DNA from: Didymella arachidicola | Taxonomy: Eukaryota; Ascomycota; Dothideomycetes; Pleosporales; Didymellaceae | Direction: 5' to 3' | Assembly: GCA_016630955.3 (NCBI GenBank) | Contig: CM049989.1 | Coordinates: 1,736,001-1,800,000, forward strand | Length of the DNA: 64,000 bases | In this document: in pieces, positions 54,848 to 64,000 of the stretch | Layout: each line of letters starts with the position of its first letter | How positions within the stretch are numbered: position 1 is the first letter of the stretch | Notes under the pieces: model-generated | The model's database searches: none | Told to the model about the DNA's origin: nothing | Seen by the model: the letters and a program-made list of their open reading frames with translations, nothing else | Made by a program: the position numbers and the translations under genes

Positions 54848-57800
54848 TGAGCTAGGTTGTCCAATTGTACATAAAGACCCACTTGTTGCAAAGCTTTTAG
54901 ATATATCTAAGCAAATCAGACTACTGTATTGCACTCTGTTGCCCAGCATTGAAGTGTGTGTTTTTGTGTATTCCACAATCGACGCGTGTCGTTCAGATAT
55001 CAAAACCAACCAGCTAATTTTTCATACTTCCTTCCCAAGCCCAGCATGCTTGAATGCGGAGCATCTGTTGTGGCATTGTAAGTGTTTCGATGATCTCAAA
55101 TATCCAGGAGGAATGCAGATAGCTATGCTTAGCAGCATCGAGTCGAAGTGTAGACACTCGCACATCACAATCTACGATCTCAATCCATCAAAACCTTCTC
55201 ATCCCAACACATCTCCACCACCAACTTTTAACCGTGCCTCGACGCAAGAATAAACTCCCCTCTTCTCCGCTCACCGCACATTGGTCGACGCGTCTCAAAC
55301 CCCTATCTGGTCTGACTACGCAACTGCGCCACTCACCGTGCAGCCCGACCAAAACCAACATTCCAGCAGACCACTTCCTCAAGACTGGCGAGAAGTCGCG
55401 AGACCCGCTGATAAAGCAGGTCTCAGTGATGAGCATAGTCACAGTGGCGGCGACGACGTGGTCAGCGGAGCAGGGCTAGTTACGAAGCGCATGCCCCTTG
55501 GCGCTTCTCAGCATTCACATGTGCTCTGCATGTGGAGCGTATTACCTGGCTGCCAGCACGCCTCAATCTCATCCGACATTTGCCCCTTTTCTATCCAGGG
55601 CACCACCGGAAACACCATCCAGGCGCAAAAGCCCACGTCATCATAGACAACGTGGTGATCCCGCCGAAGCCGAGCCCTGCGACCAGTGACCTGTCAAGAG
55701 AGACGAAAACGCTTAGGGAGACATGTTTAATTCCAAGTAGCTGGGGCCAGCGCTGCGTGCTTCATACTTGATTTATCATCCTGTATGAGTCGTAGTGGCT
55801 CAGCGATGACAAGCGAAGTCTCATTTACAAATCTAGGTTTGGTCTGGGACAAAGCGGCGATGGTGTGATCTGTATAACGCCTGTTTTATCAATGGCAGAA
55901 CCTGCCCCTGAGACCAGCTGTAAACTAAGTGACACTGACTGAAACGGGGCCGCAGGAACGCCGTCTACTGCGGAGGGAACGCACACAGCCTGTCGGTTCC
56001 AGTCGTCGCCGTGCTGCGCTCCGCATGTCTGTTGTTCGCAAGACCGAAGAGATTCCGTTCGAGCAGCTGCCGTATCAATGCTTCCAAGAGGCGCGCAGGT
56101 TTCTACGGCCAATTCGGGTATCAACGTCTCGAACACAGCATCAGCCTCGCGTCTTGACTTGTCCTTGTCCTTCTGCGTTCTAGGTTAGGCATTTGGGTCT
56201 GGTTGCTTCATCCGTCCACCGGGCCACATCGAGTCAGCGAGCTTGTTGTGTACACAATTCCAATGTAATGAACGACACAGAGATCCTGACGTCGATCCCT
56301 CCGCGCCAGGTCGAGCTCAGTGGGTGTACTCGACGCACGCTGTTCTCTTCTTTAGGTGTCATCTCGCCTCGTGAGCGAGCGTGGTGTCGATGAGCGTTTC
56401 CGTGACGCTGCGATTCGAAGCAATCCCGATATAAAAAGCTGTTGGTGACTTTGCTCTGTGGATACAGGTCATGGATACAGGTCGTAGATACAGACGACGT
56501 GATATGTGGTCGAAGGTACTGATCGTGAGTATGCAATGGCAAAGGTCAAAGCAAGGCGGGTCGAGAGGTAGCGTCAACAGCAAAGACCCCAGCAACAGTA
56601 CTCAAGGCAGAGAGCAAACAGCCGAGACCTGCCACACCGTCGATATTACCTTGCAGCACCTCGCAGCACGGCAACCACCAGACGCGTTCAGCCGGCGAAG
56701 CAGTAACCTCCAACCGAAGCCGGCAAGCACTCACCCCACCCCATCAAAACCTCAACACAGAAAAAGCAGGAACCACCCAAGCTATCACTATCGATATCGA
56801 CGCACCTTCCTCACACGCAGCCCCCGGCGCCAAACCTCGCACATCAGGCTCCACTTCCCCTCCTCCCCAGACAAAGCGTAAACTCTGCTTTATGTCGTGT
56901 CGTCAAGATTGAGGGCTTACGGCCCGGTCAGGCACGCTCACATACAGCGGTCTGAAAAAAGCGATGCGCGTCGATGCGCGAGCGTGTTGTAGTCGCGTTG
57001 CGCTGAGCGATAAGGGAGCCTGATTGGGTCTAGTGCAGTTGTTGGGGTCTTGGCTCGGCTGTTTGCAGGAGGGGATGGGCGGGTTGTGCGGAGCGATTGT
57101 GTGGGGATTACAGATGTGCATGGTTTCGGTGACCTGGATTTGGCGCAGTCTGACGTGCTTGGGCTTTTCGGGTGGTGCTGGGAAGGCGTCTGGGCCGGTT
57201 AGCGACTCAGCGTGTGCATATATGCTACGGGGTCGAGGCACGCAATTGCGTCTTGGTCCTTTGTTTGAGGCGAGGAATCTCGCTGGTCTGCACAGGCCTG
57301 GTGAAGATCATACGTTGTCACCAGGGTGGCCCTTCTCGACAGCGATTTTGGCCTCCAAGGACATGGTGCGGCGTTCATCGTCCGGTGAAGCCAACGTAGG
57401 CTCTACGCGTCTCACGCGTTCGCGCTTGCACATGACTTGGACGCGTTTAAGTTGCATCAAAGTGCGACTGGGCGTGGGTCTTACTTTGGGCATCCCAGCT
57501 TCCGCAGCCAGTCACAGAAAACGCTCAGAGACTGCTTGGGCTCCACTTGGCCGCCGCTTGGCCCGTAGCTAGCATGACCGGGCATGAGCGTGACGATGTG
57601 GAGCGTGTTTTTCTCTGCATGCAGGAGCTTACCGTTATGGCTGTATGAGAAGGCTGTGAGAGTTTGACCGTCTTTGGCGCCTCCTTGACAGAGGGTTGGG
57701 CAAGGGTGAGACTGGGCAGGATTCGGTCTTTGATGATTCAATCGACGTGCTCTGTTTTGCTTTTCTTGCACAATTCTTCTCGCTCTTGATACACGCTTGT

Positions 57801-58807
57801 GCGTGCCATTGGTACAGCGTTCGACTATCGATTGCAGTACCGCAAAGCACACGCGTTGCCTGTGGCATCCAGCACGGACACGATGACGATCGTGCAACCT
57901 CGTTACGAAACAGTTACGGCACGGCCTGGCACGGGGCGGAGCCAACCGAGCTCGGGGACACACTTTGTGCTTCTGGCTTTCCATTGATAGCTATCAAACC
58001 TGCTCAAGCACACCTTTAAGTCATCTACGTCTCCTTGGGTGGGCCGACTAACATATCATGCGTACAGACTTCATCAGTACGCTATTACCAAACCCTCCTG
58101 TCGCCCAGCCGGTCCCACATCGAAAAGCGAAACCAAGAAAGCTACTCGAGCAAACCCCGCACCGAACCAGACATCAGGGAACTGTCATCCACGCCGTCGT
58201 TGAGCTGGAGATATTGTCAAAAGCAACCGCAACACCTGTCAGCTATCGACGTATCCATCATACCGTCATGAGCAAAAAGAGCAAAGACTGAACGGGGGGA
58301 AGAAGGCCTCACCACGGTGGGCTGATTATAAAGGCATTTTTGCGCAAGGTGTGTCGAACGTACAAAGGTGCAGACGAGTACGAGACGGCTGCATCGTCAA
58401 AGGCCACCTTAGGAGCCCGGTCCTCGCTGCACCTAAATTACGGAAGAAGATCGAGGAGCCAAGCATATTCATGCATACATATCATCATGATCCGTCGTGA
58501 TGCCAAACATGAGACAAAGAGAAGAAAACGAGAAGAGGCGTAGCCGCAGCCTCGGACGTGCAACACAACATGCACATCATCCGATCCGGGCAGTCGACCA
58601 AGGATAGTGAAAGGTAGTGTTCGATACGAACATAAGAGATGCTCCCAAGAAAGACAGATGGTAGGTCAAATGGCACGCGCGTGCTCGTTCGCTGAAATGT
58701 CAAAGATGGAGCTTGAAGCTGCCGATGCTAAACGCCGATGGTGATGCGAATCCAGACGCCGATGCACACGCTGTGCTTGGTATAGGGCAGGTCATCTACA
58801 AACAAGA
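54848..58807. other. 4-kb gap without a supported gene
   Basis: Many short frames on both strands, none with a start, motif and splice pattern I can defend. Two stretches look faintly protein-like: plus strand 55281-55646 (SDYATAPLTVQPDQNQ...) and minus strand about 57,900-56,900 (see findings). The region also holds the 3' UTR of the GMC gene and the terminator side of the minus-strand gene beginning at 60751. Confidence 0.5.
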
Positions 58808-60751
58808 CTAACGCTCAGAGTTACTGGGAGCTGCAGCGAACCGCTGCTCAAAGGATGCCGGAGCCTCGAAGCCGTACGAGGTCGATGCTCTAGGAAAAGT
58901 GTTGTTTGGTCGTCCACCAAAAGGTGTTCCCAGGCGGATGGTCGACTGCCCAAGGGCCTCAGCAGTCATGACAGTAGGGGAGGTGTGTACCGGGCTGGGG
59001 AGCTGAGGCCGAAGGTTGGCAAATGGGTTGTACTCATTTGTTCCACTTGATGACAAAGGTAGGCGCCGGACACCTACGCCATCCATCATGTCACCGAGGG
59101 AGAAGCCACGGTCCCTCACGCGGCGATGGCTTGATTCAGCAGGAGCACCGAAAATGTCGTCTACGAAGCTATTGCCACGGTTTCGAGTCTTGTTGTCCTC
59201 AAAGCTGTTGGCCAGGGCCCGTCGCTTGAATACTCGCGACTTGGGTCGGGGGGCATGTAGCTGGAAAGGTGAGCCCAACCTCGGTGTTGGGAGACCTGTC
59301 TGTGCATGCCATGTCTGAGCGTTGTGCGAGCCAGACCCACCATCGGTCATCTCGGCTGCCGATGAAGACGGGAAGGGCGAACCGAGGACATTACTCAAAC
59401 CCAAGCCCAAGCCGACATGCAGGGACTGAGACTTTTGATGCGCTGAGGATCGCGCCCTTGCTCTCGAAACAGCCTTTTGCTCTGGTCGAGGAGTCAAGTC
59501 GGCCGTTAGCTGTGACAGAGGGTTGCCCAGTTGCATTGAGGTAGCAGTGCTCGTGGCTAGAGACAAGTTCATGTCTCGGGTCGAGAAGGTGAATAGTGAG
59601 TTGTCCTGTGTGAAGGGCGATGAGAGTGGATGTGGCTGTGGCTGTGGCTGTGGCTGCGGCTGCGGCTGCGGCTGCGATTGGAGAGGCTCTTCTGCTTTCT
59701 CGGATGGTGGTGACGACTGCAGAGGCGACGGCGATCGGTTAAGCAGCCGCTGATAGTAGGCAGACAGATTAGGCCTTTGCTTCACAAGGTCCCGTAATCG
59801 TTTACGGCATTGCTTTTCCGTTGGATATCGCAGGTAAGCTTTACTAGAGTGTGCGTTGATCTCTGAAGTGGCAACACGAGCACCGACTGGGAGGAAGGTA
59901 CGAACGCCCGCAACACGAGATGGGACTGGTCCTTTCCATGTTTTACGGGCCATCCTAGCGACTCGGTGACATACCCCATTTGGTGGTGTCGTGAGTGGGA
60001 CGGCCTTGAATGGTGTCACTGTGGGATCTTGAAGGTAGGTCATGTAGGTCTTCCAAAGATGATGGTCCATCTCCTCGGTAAAGGTCGCTCTCAGTTTGAG
60101 CTTGTTCGAGACTCGTGGCTGTTGATGTATAGCCAATGGAGAACTTAGCTGCCTGTACTTCACTTCCTGGGCTTCAAAGGAGAACGGATCGCACATCTCC
60201 TCTTCTGGGCTCGTGCAGCTGCCACCGCGTGAGACCAGGGACTCCATGCTCCCGCGGGAGGAAATGGAGGAGTCGGAGAATCCAGATGAGGATGTGGGTC
60301 TGCTATAGTTCTCGCCGAGCGTCGACTGCAGGTCGTCCCAATGCTGTGGCCTAGCGAAGACGTCGATAGTCCTGACTTGGTGGGCTGGGGTTTTTGGCGG
60401 CGACACAAGACGGCCAAAGCTTGCTGGTGGAGACAGAAAGGCACTATCCAAGGCGGAAGGAGGTGACGGGAGTGCATTGGATGCTTCAAAAAAGTCGGTG
60501 GCCTCAATGGAGGGTATCGGCTTCTCGTTCATAGAGAAGTCCAGTTCAAGTTGCTGGCGTACGAGAGTGGTTGCGCGACGGCGACGGACCTTCAACATCT
60601 GCCGCGGAGGAGGTGGTGGCTGGAGCTCTGCAACCTGTGGCTCAGGCTCAGGCGTCTGTGGAGCCGCTCCGTCGCGATAGTGAAACATGAAGTTCCTGGG
60701 GAGGGTGATAGACAGCTGAGGGCGTTCAGAATCCATGGCGTTCATTATCAT
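58808..60751 (-). CDS. Conserved fungal protein, putative Myb/SANT-like DNA-binding regulator
   Basis: 647 aa, single exon. I do not recognise a named orthologue. Residues about 216-340 form the only conserved-looking block: NKLKLRATFTEEMDHHLWKT, then YMTYLQDPTVTPFK, GVCHRVARMARKTWKG, YPTEKQCRKRLRDLVKQ and LSAYYQRLLNRSPSP. The basic, aromatic, helical pattern split by a loop resembles a Myb/SANT-type or TEA-like DNA-binding fold; this is inference. The flanks are Ser/Pro-rich and disordered, with many SP/TP sites (SPPKTP, SPPASF, LPTPRLGSPF) that suggest phosphorylation by proline-directed kinases. A Gln-Pro dipeptide run follows the domain. The ATG at 60736 (GCCATGG) has a better Kozak context than 60751, so five residues may be extra. 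Confidence 0.75.
   Translation of the reverse strand: MIMNAMDSERPQLSITLPRNFMFHYRDGAAPQTPEPEPQVAELQPPPPPRQMLKVRRRRATTLVRQQLELDFSMNEKPIPSIEATDFFEASNALPSPPSALDSAFLSPPASFGRLVSPPKTPAHQVRTIDVFARPQHWDDLQSTLGENYSRPTSSSGFSDSSISSRGSMESLVSRGGSCTSPEEEMCDPFSFEAQEVKYRQLSSPLAIHQQPRVSNKLKLRATFTEEMDHHLWKTYMTYLQDPTVTPFKAVPLTTPPNGVCHRVARMARKTWKGPVPSRVAGVRTFLPVGARVATSEINAHSSKAYLRYPTEKQCRKRLRDLVKQRPNLSAYYQRLLNRSPSPLQSSPPSEKAEEPLQSQPQPQPQPQPQPQPHPLSSPFTQDNSLFTFSTRDMNLSLATSTATSMQLGNPLSQLTADLTPRPEQKAVSRARARSSAHQKSQSLHVGLGLGLSNVLGSPFPSSSAAEMTDGGSGSHNAQTWHAQTGLPTPRLGSPFQLHAPRPKSRVFKRRALANSFEDNKTRNRGNSFVDDIFGAPAESSHRRVRDRGFSLGDMMDGVGVRRLPLSSSGTNEYNPFANLRPQLPSPVHTSPTVMTAEALGQSTIRLGTPFGGRPNNTFPRASTSYGFEAPASFEQRFAAAPSNSER
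59631..59675. repeat. Hexanucleotide repeat encoding (Gln-Pro)n
   Basis: About seven TGTGGC/TGCGGC units, read on the minus strand as alternating Gln and Pro (QPQPQPQPQPQPQPHP), inside the putative regulator. The third-base variation is ordered in two blocks, four TGTGGC then three TGCGGC, as expected from slippage. Length is likely to vary between strains. Confidence 0.9.
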
Positions 60752-63567
60752 GCAAATGACATGGAAATGACACCAAGTAAAAATCTCCGAAATGGTATGG
60801 CGACAATGTGTTCCAGGATTTCAATCACAACAAATCTGCAAGGACGTTGATTCCCAGGCTACGGGTAGACAGCAACGAGTCGCAACTCCGTATGAGACCC
60901 AATGGCGATGGCTCGGAAATCACGGGTATGCAGCTTGGCAGGTTTCTTGGAGGACTTTGGGTACAAGCAGGCGTTCGGGACGAGGCGATCGCAACGGTGC
61001 GGCCTGCACAAGCGTTACACCGGTGATCAAGGAGATGTGCGCCCTTGATGGCGCGATGCAGACAAGTCGCAAGATATCGCGCACACTTTGCTGTGCTGGA
61101 ATAATGGCGCCGAGTCGGTCGTAGTAGGGTCGCACGCAAGGTCGTTGCGAAGGTGGCGAGTGGGTCCGGGTCGTAGGCGGGCAGTGCGCAGCGCGGCAGG
61201 CGCGCAAGAGAAAATGCAGAGAGGTGAAGCGAACGTTATCGACAGTCGTAGAACGCGTACAACGGCGGTGGCAGTCGGCAACGGGCGTTGTTCGGTGGCG
61301 TGTGGTTGAGCTTGTTGGTCGTCGCGGCGAGAGGTCCGTTGTGATGGCGCGGCAGGAGCGAGAGGAGCGGGCTCGCGCTGGAATGGCGGCGCGTCGTAGA
61401 TAGGAGATTCGTAACAGACGCAAAGGAACAGTTGTTGTTGATGAATGCGTCAGGGCATGGCAGTAGTGCGACAGGGAAGCGGGCGCGCCTCGGGGATTTG
61501 TCGTGAGGGTCGTTGGTGGTGAGGGAAGGGTACGGTGAGGGTGAACGAGTCGCCTGATGGCGAGCGGCGGCTCGGGGCCCTGTAGCTCCTGCACTTGATG
61601 GGCACTTGCGCTTTCCTTCAGACTAGTTTAGCGCACGCTAAGTCCTAGCGCCTTCACGCTGCCAACAACAGAACCTCCAGAAAATCAAGGCTCTTGGGTA
61701 CTTGGGGCCAGCGGTCATCCAGCGCTCTGCCAGCAGTCGGCCAACACGCTGGCTGACGTCGCTGCAGAGGCCGACAAGTGCTCTTGCGTCTGCCCACAGC
61801 GCACTCGTGCATCGCGGAGCCCGGCGACAGCGTGAGGCTGCGCAGCCGCTTGTTGTCGTCAACGCGTCCACAACGCGCCTGCTGTGCTCTGTGCTTGGGC
61901 CATGCCCCCGTGCAGCCTGCAGCCTTCTGCAGCGACGAGGCTCGCCCGCTGGTTGTTGGCAGAGGGAAAGGAGAACATGCTGTCAACCGCATGACGCTGC
62001 TGCCAGGGCTCTGTAGACGCACAAGGATGCACGCCTATCTGCCTCTCAGCACGCCCGTCGGCGGTTGCTCACAGCATCGACGTGCCTGCTGGCCTCAGTC
62101 ACTCAGGAGTCAGTGCTGTGATGCACCCCGGCCTGCGCGGCTGCACGGCCACGGCGAGAACGAGCGGAAGGCCACTCTGGAGACAACTGTGAGGCCCAGC
62201 TGTGCGTCCGAGTCCATCGAGGCGGCCCTCGAGCACTGTCATTCGCTGCGTGCCTCAGCTTCAAGGCCCTGCTGTGGGACGTGTCTCCCTAACTACTGCA
62301 CGGACAGGAGCTGCTCCGCTGTGTTTGTTGTTGTAAACACGCTGGCGAGTGCCTCCAGCCTCGACTTCGTCATCCACACCTGGCCATGAGCTCGTCCCCT
62401 CGAACATGGAGCCGTCATGGAGCATCACGATTGCATGTCGTCACAAAGTCATCGATCGATAAGGATCGAGCTTCTGAGACCCTGCCTTCAACCGCTAAAG
62501 CGTGGACGCGGAACGCTTGCTAGCATCCCGCCCTCGGCTGCGAATGCACCTCATCACACACACACCAGCAATATTTCCTTTGCCCGAACCGCAGGAATAG
62601 CGCCCGATGCGGTCGTAGGCCACACAGCAGCTCCATACCCTGTCTTGATTGGGTTGTTGTTTCATTCCATCGGACTCCACCCCGTCTCAGCGCAGTGGGC
62701 TCAGTGTCGACCGTGATACAGCACAAGGCCGTCTGTCCATGACGATCATGGGCCCGTTAGGCGCAGCCCTTTGCACCTTCGATAACTCGGGGGATACGGT
62801 ACGAGCGACTGCTTCTGCTCTTGACGTCTTCGCTAAGTCAAACTGAGCTCTGACAGCAGCTGTCACGCGTCTCGATCCAAGACATTGAGGCCATCTGCCC
62901 AATTAGCCTCATTTAAAACGCAAACCACAGCGCTCGCCTTGGCACGAGGATTACTGTACCACCGCATGAGCCATCGATAATGGCTCGGGAGATCCGCCGA
63001 CCGAGCCGCCGTATTCCCATGCTTCTTTGCATTCCACAGCCTCAGATCTAATGCAAGTCATATTGCTGAGTGCTACATCAAAGTAGAGTCTCATCGCGCA
63101 ACGTCCGATCTCGGACTCGTCCTGGCAAGTTTGTGGCGCAAACACTGAATTCGAGTCTTTGGAGCATCATTTGGTACACTACCCCTGACTTCAAGGCCCC
63201 ACAGTCCTCGCTCGGTGGTCTTTCTTATTGGGTGGTGGTTTCCTTCAATATGGGCTTAGTAACTAGTGCTGTTTATTTAATCAATCATACTTCAACATTT
63301 CTCAAACACAACAACCACACCGCACAAGTCATCGCATCGAGTCATCAATTGTAAAGATACTAATTCCTGTTGCGAGTCTTCAAAGTGGCAAGTGAGAAGG
63401 CCACTGTCTTTCTGCACGCTAGACTAGTTGCACGTATGAAACCGTTGCTCTAACACCAGGAACAAGTTTCAAAGTAGGCGCAGAAATGGTATTGTCATTG
63501 TACGCTAAAGGGGTATCACCTGCCGCTACTTCCCGCCGCCTAGTCGTCGAGAAACGTCTTCAACGAC
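60752..63567. other. 2.8-kb gap without a supported gene
   Basis: This is upstream of the putative regulator and downstream of the truncated gene at the right edge. Frames such as 61778-62389 plus (203 codons, Cys/Arg-rich) and 60920-61594 minus (224 codons, Arg/Thr/Ser-rich) have the composition of chance frames in GC-rich DNA. A TGACGTCG motif (CRE/bZIP-type core) occurs near 61754. A long regulatory region or long 5' UTR for the regulator is possible. Confidence 0.5.
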
Positions 63568-64000
63568 TTAAGCATTGCACCCATTGACCGCGCTTTGGGT
63601 GCTGTTGCCAGCGTTGCCCTGCCCAACAGCGCCCGCACCTGCACCCGCACCCTGAACCGCAGCAGCGATCTCCGCAGCGGTAAGATCATCAACTCTCAAG
63701 CCCTGGCTGTTGATACAGCCCTTGGCATCCTGATCATCGTCGCAGGTGTTACCCTTCGCTGTAGGATCGCCAATCTTGCCCGGAGCAAACGTGCTCGCCT
63801 CGTTTGCCAGTGTAGGGTCACCACCCACCGCCGCAATCTGCCTGGCCAACTCTTGTGCAATCTGTTTGTTCAACGCCTGCGCGCCATCACCAGCTGGGTC
63901 CTGGTGCTGCTGAAGCGCAGCAATCTCCGGGTTGACAGTCTGGATGGACTGGCAAGGCACGGAGGCCAGACCGATAGATCCAGTATTGCGCTCAAGAGCG
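63568..64000 (-). CDS. C-terminal part of an Ala/Gln-rich, probably secreted protein (cut by window edge)
   Basis: The minus-strand frame is open from the right edge of the window to a stop at 63568, so the start is missing; the GTG at 63960 is internal. The visible 143 residues read RNTGSIGLASVPCQS..., then LNKQIAQELARQIAAVGGD, FAPGKIGDPTAKGNTCDDD, DAKGCINSQGLRVDDLTAAE and a Gly/Ala-rich tail ending NGCNA. Four spaced cysteines and low charge are typical of secreted fungal proteins. No family recognised. Confidence 0.6.
   Translation of the reverse strand, partial: ALERNTGSIGLASVPCQSIQTVNPEIAALQQHQDPAGDGAQALNKQIAQELARQIAAVGGDPTLANEASTFAPGKIGDPTAKGNTCDDDQDAKGCINSQGLRVDDLTAAEIAAAVQGAGAGAGAVGQGNAGNSTQSAVNGCNA

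Noticed and set aside
60920..61594. 224-codon minus-strand frame
   Set aside because: Arg/Thr/Ser/Pro composition with no domain, no splice logic and no start context; chance frame in GC-rich DNA.
61778..62389. 203-codon plus-strand frame rich in Cys and Arg
   Set aside because: Cysteines are not in a secreted-protein pattern, no signal peptide, and codon use looks random.
1..64000. tRNA, rRNA, CRISPR arrays
   Set aside because: Scanning the gaps by eye for a tRNA B box followed by a matching A box, rRNA motifs or regularly spaced direct repeats gave nothing convincing; CRISPR is not expected in a fungus.

Overview
The window is nuclear DNA from a filamentous ascomycete (Pezizomycotina). 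The evidence is short 47-66 nt introns with GTRNGT donors and CTNAC/CTGAC branch sites, dense intron-poor genes on both strands, several secreted plant-cell-wall enzymes, and a giant leashin-type Woronin-body tether, a family confined to Pezizomycotina. A Dothideomycete is my best guess, from the style of the small secreted protein and the gene set. Splice sites were placed by eye using GT-AG, branch point and reading frame; every joined model except the YEATS gene gives a clean multiple of three.

Layout. 1-105: possible tail of an upstream gene. 519-1486: CstF2/Rna15-type 3'-end processing factor. 2590-30424: one four-exon gene covering 43% of the window and predicting 9,194 aa; it is a leashin / 'involucrin repeat' protein, with a conserved N-terminal domain, a string of glycine-zipper-like segments, a very long charged repeat region, and a C-terminal coiled coil plus globular domain. 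30425-31995: hairpin-rich LTR-like remnant and a 222-bp MITE. 31996-33198: membrane-associated short-chain dehydrogenase. 33497-34390: uncharacterised F-box/2EXR-like protein. 35372-36301 and 36573-37629: divergent Yaf9-type YEATS protein and Coq11-like protein. 37984-46188: arabinan/arabinoxylan-degrading cluster (GH43-like, GH54 with CBM42, beta-lactamase/LovD-like, GH43). 46722-47176: small secreted cysteine-rich protein. 47231-48871: RIO1 kinase. 49300-50563: fungal rhodopsin-type 7TM protein. 52948-54847: secreted GMC oxidoreductase. 54848-58807: no gene I can support. 58808-60751: conserved putative DNA-binding protein with a Gln-Pro repeat. 60752-63567: no gene I can support. 63568-64000: 3' part of a gene cut by the window edge.

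How it fits together. Housekeeping genes (CstF2, Yaf9, Coq11, RIO1) alternate with lifestyle genes. The three glycosidases between 38 and 46 kb would act together outside the cell on arabinose-substituted polysaccharides, and the nearby GMC oxidoreductase and small secreted protein suggest a plant-associated or litter-decaying fungus. The leashin gene is the standout: unusually long, with several distinct internal repeat classes and one intron hidden inside its main open frame.
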